DNA from: a bacterium SCSIO 12741
GTDB lineage: Bacteria; Bacteroidota; Bacteroidia; Flavobacteriales_G; Salibacteraceae
Length of the DNA: 64,000 bases
Direction of reading: 5' to 3'
NCBI GenBank assembly: GCA_024398055.1
Contig: CP073749.1
Coordinates: 1,116,001 to 1,180,000, forward strand
Below the pieces are notes generated by a model. That model saw only the letters and a list, made by a program, of their open reading frames with translations. It had not been told where the DNA came from and made no database searches. Positions 1-10,153 of this stretch are shown piece by piece (within the stretch, counting starts at the first letter, position 1; each line of letters opens with the position of its first letter). The translations under genes and the position numbers were made by a program.

Positions 1-3000
1 TCAATGGTATCTTATAGGAAATATTCAACGAGTGGTTATAATTCATCCGTTCTCCACCCGATAGGATATTACTCCACACCTCCTGCTTCCAGTAATCGTA
101 CTGCCCTATCGTTTCTCCATTTTCCAGGGTAATTTCTTCGTTCCGCCCTCTTTCTGCAGCTCCATCTGGCTCCTCAATCAAGGATTGGTTGGCTGCCCTA
201 AAGTCCAAAGACAAGTTTTTTGTCAGGTCGTATTTCACCGCATAATCGGTGTTCCAATTGAACTGCTTGTTGTAGAATTCAGGAAGGCGAGCCGTAATAC
301 CCGGGTTGTTGTTTCGCACCTTATAGGCGTTGTACAATCGGTTCATCGAGGTATTGAAACTGATGTTTTTCGGCAGAACATAGAAGTTCATTTCCCGGGC
401 CAGTTTCAGGTACTTCGATCCTTTGAGGAATTTGGCTTTGGATAAAGGTTTTATAGGTTTTGGAGAGAATCCGTAGTTGTAGGTCAGGGTTCCTTTTTGG
501 TTTCGGGTAAGGTCTCGTTCGGTTTCGTAGTTGGTGTGGTTTTCTTCCGAATAGGCGTAGGAAGCCGTGAAGTTGGAAATATCGATGGGTGTTTTCTTGC
601 CATCCGTTTTCGTTCGCTCCTTTCTAACGTTGGTAAAGTTCAACGATTTTCGAATGATCCTATCCCTCGAAACCTTCTTCACCGAGTCTCTTTGAGCCTT
701 ATCATCAAAGGCTTTAACGTAATCTTTAAACTCGATATCCGGAGCCAGTGGAGTAAACAACGGATCTTCTAAGTCGGCACTGTAGCTGGCATACATAGGC
801 AATTTCACACCCCATTGCTCAGGTAGAAATTTATCCAAATTCACGCTCGTGGTAACGTTGATATTCCGTTTGGTTTCTTTCTGCCGTTCGCTCACCTTCT
901 TATCGATACTTCCCCATCCTGGAGTACTCATTCCTCCGGTTACAGAAACGTTGGCGAGGTCGGCCATCTTCAAATTGGCCTGCCCTACCGTCGCCCATCC
1001 ATTGGTTTGATCAAAGTCAGAAAGTCGCAATTCGTTAACCCACACCTCGGCACACTTAGGCATCCCATCATCGCTGGTGGATCCATCTGGTGCCCTTGGA
1101 TTTCGAATACCGATCATAATGGTTCTTACCCCACCCAAGTTTGGATTACCTACCACATACACGGTACCATTTTCATAGGGCTCGCTGTATCGTTTTCTAC
1201 TGAGCATGTCACTGGCACCATCTAAGAGCAGTCTGTCTCGGGCAATTTTCAGATTGGTCAGCACATCCAGAGGTAGGTCAATTTCATTTTCAAGAGGCCA
1301 AACTTCTCTTTGGGCAGGCTCATGATCTGGGTTGTAATATCCGGCTGGAGTAATGGTGGCTGGAATTTCGTACTCGTAGTAGTTGTTCACGAAGTCTGTT
1401 CCAAAACGAACAAACACGGTTACATCTCCGTCAGAAATCTCATCCTGATTGGCCAATGACTCAGCGTGAACATACATCTTCACCCGGCCATACATTCTCA
1501 AATCCAAGTCTGTATTCCGGTAAGTCGCTTGAGCTTTACCATCTTCCAATCCGCATACGGTCATTTGCAAAGACTGCTCATTGATCTGCTGCAAACTGGT
1601 GGTGTTCACATTGATCTCACGTTGAATTCCCGGAGGCAATACATAGTTCACTGGAGTCTTGCCACTGTTTTCTTCAATGTTTACAGCTCCTACGGTAAAG
1701 TCAGCCTCAATATCACTGGTAATTCCTTCGGTGTTATCATCAATGTCACCTAAGTAACGTCGCCACTCTCCACGGACCAGCTCCAATCGAGCAAAACGAA
1801 GGGTTTGAGGATCCTTAAATCCTTTCATAAACATCCGGATAAAACGGATAGAGCGGAAGTCATTAATATTACCGTGCTTGGTCTTTTTGTTGGTTCGGAT
1901 TGGAATTCTGAATTGGTACCATTTGATGTCTCTTTTACGGCCATCAACCGTAGAGGTGCTGGTTACCAAAATGTCGTTGATAAAGTTGTTTCCGATGTTG
2001 GATGGGTCCAAGGCCTCTTGAGAAATCTCTACCTTATACTGGTAGTAAGCTTCTACAGGGTTCACCACGTTGTCACCGTTAATATCCTCTTTATCCGGAC
2101 GGATAGAAGCGGCGGTGGAATATCCTCCCGAGTTCTGAGAACGATATTGCTCTTCCGTAGGTGAGTTACCTTCTGTACCGTTGTACTTTTTGTAACGCTC
2201 CATAATGGACAAGGCGTCGTTGTCGTAATCGTCTCCACGGAAGTAGTGATAGTCATCTGTAGAAGGGTCAGCCTTCAACAATTCAAGAGCTACTTGATCG
2301 GTGATGGCTCCTTCTGCCTTGGTCAAAAAGTCGCTGTAGAATTCGGCCTCTTCTTCACTTCTAAATCCATCCAACCCTACATCCTGATAGGGGCGGGTTG
2401 CTGGGTCATTGTCAAATCCTGTTGCAAATGGAGTTCCTTGTGTAACACGTCCCCATTCAGAGGTCACTCCAAAATTGATATCGGTGGCTTCAGCTTCGTT
2501 GTTAGGTAGCAATTGCTCGTAGATGTTCAGACCATCGTTCATTACATCCTCAGAAATGTTACCCAGGTTAAAGTAGAGGTATCCTTTTTCAGCTCCACCT
2601 TCGTAGTCTTCGTTAAAGGGGTCCATTACCCAGAACTGGATATACTCAATGTTGGCAGCCTCAAAGTCGTTTTGATCAATTCGACGCATAATACCTCCCC
2701 AACGCGTGGCAGGCTCATTCAAAAGCCCTCCTTCATTTACCCCAGCGGAGTAACGATTTCCATTCGGGTCCAATCCATCGATATCGTAGTTATAAAAACC
2801 CCGCTCAGAAGGATAGAAGGTCATATCGAGCATAGAGATGTTCGTATTCTGTCCAACGGCCAATTGACGATTGGGGAATACCTCTTCTACAAATACCTGA
2901 CGTACGAAGTGATTGGACAGCTGCTCCTGGTCGCCCTGAATATTAGGTGGTGCTTGATTCTGATAGAATATCGGGTCAACTACACGCCAGTTAAACAAGG

Positions 3001-5686
3001 CTCGGTTAAAGTTCTTGGCTACGTTGTCGAAAAGATTTCCTTCGGGAAATTCTTCCAATTGTTCTTTAGGAGTACCAGCTAAAAACCAGGTACTGAAAGA
3101 ACGGAGGTCAATGGTGTTTTGACTTCCTTCAAAATCATCGATGTAGGAGTTTCCGTCTTTACCAATCGCATTGGAGTGACCCGGCAATATCTGAGCAAAT
3201 TCACCACTTACCGAAAGGGTGGATTTTTCTTTGGTATCAATTCCAGGAATCTTGTCAATGACCCGTGTCAACCAGGGAAGTTCAGTTTTGTAGGCCAGGT
3301 CTACTCCCCATACCCAGTTTGAAATAGGCTCGTATCCGATATCCACTTTCTGAGTCAGAGGACGTTCCCACAAGTGCATCAATGTACCACCAATAATGAA
3401 GTCATCACTGATTTTGTAGTCCATTCTGTGGGCGAGGAAATTCTTTTGTTGCTGAGCGAAGAGCTGGTTACTCTCCAGGTTCACTTTAATTGGGGTGTTG
3501 GATTCAATAATACTTTGGTTGATGATTTTTACCCGGCCTAAGGTATAGTCCACGGTGTAGTCCTGGTTTTCGACCAATTGACGTCCACCAGCCGTTACGG
3601 TAACCGATCCTTCGGGAATGTTCATGGCATTCAGCGCAATCTCATTGCTCGATTCCGATTGATACTCCCCTTTCAGTGTAAATCGATTTCGTTCGGGCCA
3701 CTTCACCTTGGCATCGGCCTGGGTGTTGGTATAGAGCGAGTCGAAGGAGTATAAATCCATCAGGGCCTCCACCCGTTGAGGAGTTATTCCATCAATGCTT
3801 TCAAAGGCCCTCCGCAGTCCATCTCCAAAAGGTTCCAGTCGAGGAATGATGATTCGACCGTTCTCGGTATTAATGGTGATTTTGTCAACGAAGTCAAATA
3901 CCCCATCCGAACGCTGGCGGCCATTAAAGTCAAGGCTATCCATTCCTAACAGCTGAATCAAGCTGAAGTCGTTGATCTCATCTTCGGGTAAGAAGTTGAT
4001 ATCTACTCCTCGGTTTTGATCCAGGTACCAAACGTTGAATTTAAATCCGTCTTTTTTCACCCGATAAGCACCGATTGAATAGATGTTTTTCATCATCAAA
4101 TCCCACATTGGAACGCGGGTATTAAGCTCGGTACTCTTCAACATTTTCACCAACAGCGGTGCAGGCTCGGCTAAGTCTACTGAGAATTCCCCTACCTGAT
4201 ACACTTCTCCGTTCACGGTGTATTCGTAAGCCACAGCCAGAACCTGATTGGAATTCATTCGTTGCTTCAATGAGATGTACCCCAACTGCGGGTGAAGGGT
4301 ATATTCACTGGGCTCCAGTTTACGGGCCAATTCTACTTTTTGGAAGTCAAGTCGGGGGTCAAGTCCAAGGTCGTTTTGCAGGACGGGAATCGCCTGGTCG
4401 ATGGTTCTGTTATCTCCAAATCCTGTTGCAGGATCGTTCACTGTAAAGTATAAGGAGTTGTGCGAGTTATCCGGCCAGGGAGGGCTTGTACCACGGACCC
4501 ATCGAGCATTAAAAAACTTAGTGAAATCCATTCCACCAGTACCCAAATCCTGAAAGGCGATAATGTCACGAGCATTTGGATCAGTACGGGTATTGGTTAC
4601 CCAAACTTCCACCCGGGTTACGTTGACTGTAGTATTGAGTACCATTGGATCCGAAACCGCTTCTTCATATTGATCGCGGAAATATTGATCCAGGAAGTAG
4701 TGTTTATCGGCCTCGTAGTTGTCGGCCTTTACTTCAAAGTCGCTAATCTGCGCACCACCCTTGGTTTCCACTTCCGACTTCTGTCCTCTTTCCTGCGAAA
4801 GAACCGTGGTCATTGTCAAGCGGCCAAATTGAAACTTCGTTTTGATTCCAAACAAACTTTGGCTACCCGTAATCAGCTGGCTATTCAACGGCATGCTCAC
4901 GTTTCCGAGTTCTACTTTTTGCAGCATCTCATCTTCGTAACCGGTATAGTCCATCTTAAACTGGTTCTGGAAATCGAAGGTGGATTGTGTGTTGTAGTTG
5001 GTGGTAATTTTCAGTTTATCCCCCACATTTCCAATCACATTGATCTGCATGTTCTGGTCAAACTGGAAGGTGGTGATGCGTCGGTTTCTAACCGGAATAA
5101 CCGGATTATCGGTCCGGCTAATTCGTGCTCCAAAAGATAATTCAGCAGAACCCGATGGTCGAATATCGATCGTGTTTCCACCAAAAACGCGGTCAAAGAC
5201 TTTACTCTTAATCTTCAGCTCCGGACGAAAGGCCTTAGAACCTCCACCCGATCCACCTTCTTCAAATTCTTCTTCGGCTGTTTTCTTTTCTTTCCAATAG
5301 TCGCTTAAGGTCTTTTTGCGGGTGTACTCCATGTACTCGTCAAAGTCCATGTATGTGGGGGGGCGGTAATCAATTCCATCACCCATGGTTTTGGTGACTT
5401 CGTATTGGCCGGTTTCGGGGTTGTATTTTACTTCGGTTTTGATGTTACCCGGATCTCCAAGCCCCAGGCTGGGCTCTTCTCCGGAAACTTCGGTTGACTC
5501 TGTATCTCGAAAAGGGTAACGCAACTTCACATCATCTGAATCCCCCGAGTCCACAGGCATTACCTGAATTTTGGGCATAGGATAGTCAGTGGCTGAAAAG
5601 TCCTCTGCAAAGGCGGTCGTATTCAGACAAAAAAGCCCGATAACGAGCCCTATTATTTTCGCGTATATGCGATTTATTGACAACAC
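1..5686 (-). CDS. sprA: SprA, T9SS outer-membrane translocon (3' end outside window)
   Basis: SprA is the giant outer-membrane barrel through which type IX secretion cargo leaves the cell in Bacteroidota; it is also called Sov. The minus-strand frame is open from 5686 to the left edge, about 1,895 residues, against roughly 2,400 in known SprA, so the C-terminal fifth is missing. Recognisable stretches include DGIDYRPPTYMDFDEY and RPSGSAELSFGARISRTDNP near the N-terminus and YIDDFEGSQNTIDLRSFSTW in the middle. No ATG lies upstream of the signal peptide; GTG at 5686 (or TTG at 5683) followed by a hydrophobic segment ending in TAFAED is the best start. It begins 26 bp after ruvA and is probably co-transcribed with it. 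Confidence 0.93.
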   Translation of the reverse strand, partial: MLSINRIYAKIIGLVIGLFCLNTTAFAEDFSATDYPMPKIQVMPVDSGDSDDVKLRYPFRDTESTEVSGEEPSLGLGDPGNIKTEVKYNPETGQYEVTKTMGDGIDYRPPTYMDFDEYMEYTRKKTLSDYWKEKKTAEEEFEEGGSGGGSKAFRPELKIKSKVFDRVFGGNTIDIRPSGSAELSFGARISRTDNPVIPVRNRRITTFQFDQNMQINVIGNVGDKLKITTNYNTQSTFDFQNQFKMDYTGYEDEMLQKVELGNVSMPLNSQLITGSQSLFGIKTKFQFGRLTMTTVLSQERGQKSEVETKGGAQISDFEVKADNYEADKHYFLDQYFRDQYEEAVSDPMVLNTTVNVTRVEVWVTNTRTDPNARDIIAFQDLGTGGMDFTKFFNARWVRGTSPPWPDNSHNSLYFTVNDPATGFGDNRTIDQAIPVLQNDLGLDPRLDFQKVELARKLEPSEYTLHPQLGYISLKQRMNSNQVLAVAYEYTVNGEVYQVGEFSVDLAEPAPLLVKMLKSTELNTRVPMWDLMMKNIYSIGAYRVKKDGFKFNVWYLDQNRGVDINFLPEDEINDFSLIQLLGMDSLDFNGRQRSDGVFDFVDKITINTENGRIIIPRLEPFGDGLRRAFESIDGITPQRVEALMDLYSFDSLYTNTQADAKVKWPERNRFTLKGEYQSESSNEIALNAMNIPEGSVTVTAGGRQLVENQDYTVDYTLGRVKIINQSIIESNTPIKVNLESNQLFAQQQKNFLAHRMDYKISDDFIIGGTLMHLWERPLTQKVDIGYEPISNWVWGVDLAYKTELPWLTRVIDKIPGIDTKEKSTLSVSGEFAQILPGHSNAIGKDGNSYIDDFEGSQNTIDLRSFSTWFLAGTPKEQLEEFPEGNLFDNVAKNFNRALFNWRVVDPIFYQNQAPPNIQGDQEQLSNHFVRQVFVEEVFPNRQLAVGQNTNISMLDMTFYPSERGFYNYDIDGLDPNGNRYSAGVNEGGLLNEPATRWGGIMRRIDQNDFEAANIEYIQFWVMDPFNEDYEGGAEKGYLYFNLGNISEDVMNDGLNIYEQLLPNNEAEATDINFGVTSEWGRVTQGTPFATGFDNDPATRPYQDVGLDGFRSEEEAEFYSDFLTKAEGAITDQVALELLKADPSTDDYHYFRGDDYDNDALSIMERYKKYNGTEGNSPTEEQYRSQNSGGYSTAASIRPDKEDINGDNVVNPVEAYYQYKVEISQEALDPSNIGNNFINDILVTSTSTVDGRKRDIKWYQFRIPIRTNKKTKHGNINDFRSIRFIRMFMKGFKDPQTLRFARLELVRGEWRRYLGDIDDNTEGITSDIEADFTVGAVNIEENSGKTPVNYVLPPGIQREINVNTTSLQQINEQSLQMTVCGLEDGKAQATYRNTDLDLRMYGRVKMYVHAESLANQDEISDGDVTVFVRFGTDFVNNYYEYEIPATITPAGYYNPDHEPAQREVWPLENEIDLPLDVLTNLKIARDRLLLDGASDMLSRKRYSEPYENGTVYVVGNPNLGGVRTIMIGIRNPRAPDGSTSDDGMPKCAEVWVNELRLSDFDQTNGWATVGQANLKMADLANVSVTGGMSTPGWGSIDKKVSERQKETKRNINVTTSVNLDKFLPEQWGVKLPMYASYSADLEDPLFTPLAPDIEFKDYVKAFDDKAQRDSVKKVSRDRIIRKSLNFTNVRKERTKTDGKKTPIDISNFTASYAYSEENHTNYETERDLTRNQKGTLTYNYGFSPKPIKPLSKAKFLKGSKYLKLAREMNFYVLPKNISFNTSMNRLYNAYKVRNNNPGITARLPEFYNKQFNWNTDYAVKYDLTKNLSLDFRAANQSLIEEPDGAAERGRNEEITLENGETIGQYDYWKQEVWSNILSGGERMNYNHSLNISYKIPL

Positions 5687-5712
5687 AAACGAAGCGTAAT
5701 TCCTTCCGCTGT

Positions 5713-6297
5713 TTAAAAATATTTTAAAGCCTCTTTTACTACTTGCTCTACCGATATATCGGCATCCGCTCCACTTAACACTTTCTGCAACACCTTCAAC
5801 GATCGCGGACGATCGAAGCCCAGCGCCACAAGAGCAGATAACGCTTCATTTCTTGTTGTATTGTTTGAGATGGATGAAATTTCAAGTTGGGGTTCTTCTT
5901 TCTGGATTTTATCCTTCAAATCGAGGATCACCCGTTGGGCTGTTTTTGCTCCAATCCCCTTGATAGATTTAAGAAGCGTAACATTTTCGTTAATGATGGC
6001 TTCCATCAAATCGGCGGGTTTGTAGGAGGATAAAATAATTCGAGCGGTATTAGGCCCTACTCCACTTACGGATATCAAATTGCGAAACAACTGCCTTTCA
6101 GAAGCATCGGCAAAGCCAAAAAGTGTGTGAGCATCTTCCCTTACTACCAAGTGGGTTAATAACTTACACGCTTCATCATTGCCCATTTTTTCGTAGGTGT
6201 ACACGGAAATATTCAGAATGTAGCCCACTCCATTGCAATCAATCACTGCATAGGCGGGATTCTTTTCGATCAATCTCCCTTGAATAAACTCTATCAT
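5713..6297 (-). CDS. ruvA: Holliday junction branch migration protein RuvA
   Basis: RuvA binds four-way DNA junctions and loads the RuvB motor during recombinational repair. The protein has 194 residues, the usual length. It shows the N-terminal OB-fold start MIEFIQGRL, two helix-hairpin-helix motifs (ISVSGVGPNTARIIL and SIKGIGAKTAQRVILDLKDK) and a C-terminal RuvB-contacting helical domain. Its ATG overlaps the maeB stop by four bases (ATGA), which indicates translational coupling. sprA follows 26 bp downstream. ruvB is at 14.4-15.4 kb, not next door, as is common in this phylum. Confidence 0.97.
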   Translation of the reverse strand: MIEFIQGRLIEKNPAYAVIDCNGVGYILNISVYTYEKMGNDEACKLLTHLVVREDAHTLFGFADASERQLFRNLISVSGVGPNTARIILSSYKPADLMEAIINENVTLLKSIKGIGAKTAQRVILDLKDKIQKEEPQLEISSISNNTTRNEALSALVALGFDRPRSLKVLQKVLSGADADISVEQVVKEALKYF

Positions 6298-8612
6298 AAT
6301 ACGGGTTGTGTTTGGTCCTCCATACCGGTTTTTCCTTTGATTTTTCGTTGCTGAGCATCGTTAGCTGCGATGGTCACCATGTTTACTATCTCTCGAACCG
6401 TGCTTCCAAGTTGCAGTACATGTACAGGCTTCTTCATGCCAAGCAACACCGGGCCAATAGCTTCGATATCAGACATTTCCTGAAGGAGTTTATAAGCAAT
6501 GTTTCCTGCAGATAGGTTTGGAAAGATAAGTGTATTCACACGTTTTTTAGTCAACAGGGAAAAAGGGAAGAGTTCTTCAGTCATTTCTCTGTTTAGTGCA
6601 AAGTTGGCCTGGATTTCTCCGTCGGCGATAATTTCGGGATGTTCCTGGTGCAAAATGGCCACAGCTTCTTTCACTTTGGCTGCATCTTCTCCTTTAGAAG
6701 AACCGAAATTGGAATAGGACAGCAAAGCCATCCGGGGTTGTATGTTGAATCCCTTGATGGCTTCTGCCACTTGAACGGCAATGGTTGCCAACTGACGTGC
6801 ATCGGGATTAAAATTAATCGTAGTATCCGCCAAAAACAGAGGTCCATTCTTAGCATTCAAAATATACATTCCGGCAAGGGTCTTATATCGGCTTCCCACA
6901 CCAATCACCTGAAGAGGTGGCTTCAAGGTATCTGGGTAGTTGCGGGTCATACCGGAAATAAAGGCATCAGCTTCTCCCCACTTAACCATGGCAGCGCCAA
7001 AGAAGTTTCGCTCCCTCATGGCTTTTACACTTTCATACAAAGTGAAGCCTTTGCGTTTGCGCATATCGTAAAAATGCTGCCCAAACTCTTTGCGTTTATC
7101 TTCTTGTTCCTTGCTGCGAGGATCGATGATTTGAACGTCTTGTAAATCCATCTCAAATTGATCAATCAATCGATGGATTCGTTCCCGGTTACCGAGTAGA
7201 ATCGGTTCGGCGATGCCCTCGTCATGTACGATTTGAACCGCCTTCAAAACTTTGTAGTTGTCGGCCTCTGCAAACACTACCTTTTGTTTGTCTTTTTTGG
7301 CTCTTTCTACCAGGCCGCTTACCAACTTGTTGTCAAGCCCCATTCGGTGTTGAAGCTCTTCGCGGTATTTGTCCCAATCAGTGATGGTCTTTTTGGCCAC
7401 TCCAGATTCAATAGCTGCTTTAGCCACAGCAGGAGCCACCACTTCCAGCAACCGGAAGTCGAGGGGCTTTGGAATGATAAAGTCCTTACCAAAAGTCAGA
7501 TTCGTAACGTTGTAAGCAATGTTTACCTCTTCGGGCACCGGTTCCTTCGCCAATTCGGCAATAGCTCTTACAGCTGCCAATTTCATGGCTTCGTTGATCG
7601 CTGTGGCTTGAACGTCTAAGGCACCCCGAAAAATGAACGGGAATCCAAGTACGTTATTCACCTGGTTATTGTGGTCCGAACGACCGGTTGCCACGATGAT
7701 ATCTTCACGAGCACCAATGGCTTCCTTGTAAGGAATTTCAGGATCAGGGTTAGCCAAGGCAAACACGATGCAATTGGGAGCCATGGTTCGAACCATATCG
7801 GCATTCACAATATTTCCCCGAGACAATCCCAGAAAAACATCCGCACCTACCATAGCTTCTTCCAGGGTATTGGCTTCCACCTCGTTGGCAAACAAGCTTT
7901 TGTATTGATCCAGGTTTCCACGAGAAGATTTAATCACCCCTTTGCTATCGCACATGATGATGTTTTCCTTCTTGGCACCAAGAGCAGCGTAGAGTCGCGC
8001 ACAGGAAATGGCACTTGCCCCTGCTCCGCTCACTACAATTTTGATTTTATCAATGTCTTTTTCGGAGAGTTCCAGAGCATTGACCAAGGCAGCCGCTGAA
8101 ATAATAGCTGTACCATGTTGATCATCGTGCATGACCGGAATATCCAACTCCTCTTTCAAACGCCGTTCTATCTCGAAGGCTTCGGGAGCCTTGATATCTT
8201 CCAGGTTGATTCCTCCGAAGGTGGGAGAAATATTTTTTACGGTACGAACAAATTCATCAATATCGGTGGCATCCACTTCAATGTCGAATACATCGATATC
8301 CGCAAATATTTTAAAGAGAAGTCCTTTCCCCTCCATTACCGGTTTTGAAGCTTCCGGGCCGATGTCACCCAACCCCAGTACTGCTGTACCGTTAGAAATA
8401 ACAGCTACGAGATTTCCCTTAGCGGTGTATTCAAATACTTTGCTGGTCTCATCTGCAATTTCCAGACAAGGCTCAGCAACGCCCGGAGAGTAGGCCAAAG
8501 ACAGATCGCGCTGTGAGGTATACGGCTTGGTTGGTCTGACTTCGATCTTTCCTTTTCTACCCTGCGAATGGTAATCAAGAGCTTCTTTTTTTCGATTCTT
8601 CGTCTTCCGCAT
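6294..8612 (-). CDS. maeB: NADP-dependent malic enzyme (malic/phosphotransacetylase fusion)
   Basis: This enzyme decarboxylates malate to pyruvate and supplies NADPH. The 772-residue length is that of MaeB: an N-terminal malic domain (YSPGVAEPC, and VMHDDQHGTAIISAAALVNA), an NAD(P)-binding domain with the VVSGAGASAISCA motif, and from about residue 440 a phosphotransacetylase-like domain. In characterised MaeB proteins that domain is regulatory and binds acetyl-CoA rather than acting as a transacetylase. The ATG at 8612 is the first gene of the maeB-ruvA-sprA run. Its stop overlaps ruvA by four bases. Confidence 0.96.
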   Translation of the reverse strand: MRKTKNRKKEALDYHSQGRKGKIEVRPTKPYTSQRDLSLAYSPGVAEPCLEIADETSKVFEYTAKGNLVAVISNGTAVLGLGDIGPEASKPVMEGKGLLFKIFADIDVFDIEVDATDIDEFVRTVKNISPTFGGINLEDIKAPEAFEIERRLKEELDIPVMHDDQHGTAIISAAALVNALELSEKDIDKIKIVVSGAGASAISCARLYAALGAKKENIIMCDSKGVIKSSRGNLDQYKSLFANEVEANTLEEAMVGADVFLGLSRGNIVNADMVRTMAPNCIVFALANPDPEIPYKEAIGAREDIIVATGRSDHNNQVNNVLGFPFIFRGALDVQATAINEAMKLAAVRAIAELAKEPVPEEVNIAYNVTNLTFGKDFIIPKPLDFRLLEVVAPAVAKAAIESGVAKKTITDWDKYREELQHRMGLDNKLVSGLVERAKKDKQKVVFAEADNYKVLKAVQIVHDEGIAEPILLGNRERIHRLIDQFEMDLQDVQIIDPRSKEQEDKRKEFGQHFYDMRKRKGFTLYESVKAMRERNFFGAAMVKWGEADAFISGMTRNYPDTLKPPLQVIGVGSRYKTLAGMYILNAKNGPLFLADTTINFNPDARQLATIAVQVAEAIKGFNIQPRMALLSYSNFGSSKGEDAAKVKEAVAILHQEHPEIIADGEIQANFALNREMTEELFPFSLLTKKRVNTLIFPNLSAGNIAYKLLQEMSDIEAIGPVLLGMKKPVHVLQLGSTVREIVNMVTIAANDAQQRKIKGKTGMEDQTQPVL

Positions 8613-8764
8613 GGCTCAAATTAAGCGGGTAAAAGTAACTATTTAGGGAGTTTTGAAGCTCATAAATGGTGGATTAGACCTATTTTGGGCAGGAATGGAT
8701 TTTTAAGCGATCGAAAAAGGGTAAATCGAGGGTATGTTTCGCCCTAAAAATGGGGTCATAGGAG

Positions 8765-9484
8765 ATGGAAAGAAATCGCAGCGATAAACCGCGATTAATT
8801 GTTTTTAGTGGAGCTGGAATGTCGGCTGAAAGTGGCATCGCCACGTTTCGCGACAATGGTGGTTTATGGGAGCAATACCGCGTGGAAGAAGTAGCCACTC
8901 CAGAAGCCTTTCAACGAAACCCGGAACTGGTCCTTGAATTTTACAATCAACGTCGCCGAAGAATCGGTGAAGTTGAACCCAATGCAGCGCATAAAGCCTT
9001 CACCGAATTGGAGCAAGACTTTGAGGTCATTGTGGTAACTCAAAACATTGACAACCTTCATGAACGAGCAGGCTCATCGAAAGTAGTCCATCTTCACGGA
9101 GAAATTACCAAAGCGAGAAGCGCAGCTTTCCCCGAATTAATTTACGATATAGAATACCGAGATATCCAGTTGGGAGACCTGTGTGATAAAGGCCATCAGC
9201 TTCGTCCACACATCGTTTGGTTTGGTGAAATGGTTCCCATGCTCGATCATGCTGCGGAGATCATGCAAACGGCAGATATCTTGGTAGTCATTGGTACCTC
9301 TTTAAATGTATATCCGGCGGCCAGTTTGGTCAATTATGTGCCCGCCCACTGCACCCGCTATTTGGTGGATCCGAATTTGAGTCAGGAAGAATATGGAAAT
9401 CAATTTATCGTACGAACTGGCACAGCGGTTGATATAGTACCTGGGTTGGTTAAGGAGCTTTTGGCTCAGAAAGGAAAATGGTAA
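8765..9484 (+). CDS. cobB: NAD-dependent protein deacylase, CobB/SIRT5-like sirtuin without zinc cysteines
   Basis: Sirtuins remove acyl groups from protein lysines using NAD+. The protein has 239 residues. The NAD site GAGMSAESGIATFRD (residues 16-30), TQNIDNLH (92-99) and the catalytic His111 (HLHGE) are intact. Tyr60 and Arg63 in FYNQRRR match the pair that reads succinyl or malonyl groups in class III sirtuins such as CobB and SIRT5. The zinc module is unusual: between His111 and LRPHIVWFGE only one cysteine remains (Cys140) instead of four. It stands alone, divergent from maeB across a 152-bp gap. Confidence 0.92.
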   Translation: MERNRSDKPRLIVFSGAGMSAESGIATFRDNGGLWEQYRVEEVATPEAFQRNPELVLEFYNQRRRRIGEVEPNAAHKAFTELEQDFEVIVVTQNIDNLHERAGSSKVVHLHGEITKARSAAFPELIYDIEYRDIQLGDLCDKGHQLRPHIVWFGEMVPMLDHAAEIMQTADILVVIGTSLNVYPAASLVNYVPAHCTRYLVDPNLSQEEYGNQFIVRTGTAVDIVPGLVKELLAQKGKW

Positions 9485-9532
9485 ATGAGGAGACATAACG
9501 GTTAAAAGGAATCGAAATCGGTCGGTTTCAGG

Positions 9533-9562
9533 TTGTTAAAGAAAAAGTTGAAGTTATATTTC
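9533..9562 (+). promoter_or_regulatory. Putative promoter of the TlpA-Omp28 operon
   Basis: TTG at 9533-9535 and TATATTTC at 9555-9562 are separated by 19 bp. This resembles the Bacteroidota promoter pattern TTTG-N19-TAnnTTTG with one mismatch in the -7 element. Transcription would start near 9568, ahead of the thioredoxin gene. Confidence 0.4.
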
Positions 9563-9614
9563 TATTAATAAACGAGGGCAAATGCTTAAATTCGTCGCCC
9601 TAAAAGCAAAATTT

Positions 9615-10127
9615 ATGAAGAAGATAGTTGGATTGTTAGCATTGGTGCTGGTAATTGGATTCGCGCAGGCACAGGATAAAGGAAGGAGTATCCCATCGGT
9701 GGTTATTCAGGATATTCAAGGGGAGGCTTTTAATACTTCCGAAATTAATAATGAAGGCAAACCAATGATCATTAGCTTTTGGGCAACCTGGTGTAGCCCT
9801 TGTAAACGTGAGCTAAACAACATCTCTGAACTTTACGATGACTGGATGGATGAAACTGGAGTAAAACTGGTTGCTATTTCTATCGATGATGCACGTAACG
9901 TTCAAAAAGTAAAGCCTTACGTTGATGGACAAGCCTGGGATTACGAAGTTTACCTGGATGTTAACGCTGACTTCAAAAGAGCTTTGAACGTAAATCAGGT
10001 GCCTCACACTTTCTTAGTAAATGGTGACGGACAAATCGTATGGCAGCACAACTCCTACAGTGAAGGAGACGAGTATGAGCTATATGAACTCGTTCAGAAA
10101 TTGGCGAACGGCGAAAGCATCAAATAA
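9615..10127 (+). CDS. TlpA-like thioredoxin-family protein, exported
   Basis: This is a periplasmic thiol-disulfide protein of the TlpA/ResA type, usually a reductant for cytochrome maturation or other exported thiols. ATG at 9615 was preferred over 9582 because it gives a clean signal peptide (MKKIVGLLALVLVIGFAQAQ). The mature part has the redox motif ATWCSPCKREL with Cys60 and Cys63, and the cis-proline region NQVPHTFLV. At 170 residues it is a single thioredoxin domain. It is the first gene of a four-gene envelope operon; the next gene starts 26 bp later. The natural partner could be the Omp28 protein two genes downstream, which also carries a CxxC pair; that is inference. Confidence 0.88.
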   Translation: MKKIVGLLALVLVIGFAQAQDKGRSIPSVVIQDIQGEAFNTSEINNEGKPMIISFWATWCSPCKRELNNISELYDDWMDETGVKLVAISIDDARNVQKVKPYVDGQAWDYEVYLDVNADFKRALNVNQVPHTFLVNGDGQIVWQHNSYSEGDEYELYELVQKLANGESIK

Positions 10128-10153
10128 TAAATCCCGATTTAAACGACTACAGC

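Noticed and set aside
185-5300. Many plus-strand frames of 60-230 codons across the first 5.3 kb
   Set aside because: All lie antisense to the continuous sprA frame, lack family motifs and have poor starts; they are shadows.
8681-8690. TATTTTGG as promoter of the sirtuin gene
   Set aside because: It misses the TAnnTTTG consensus at one fixed base and has no TTG at suitable spacing.
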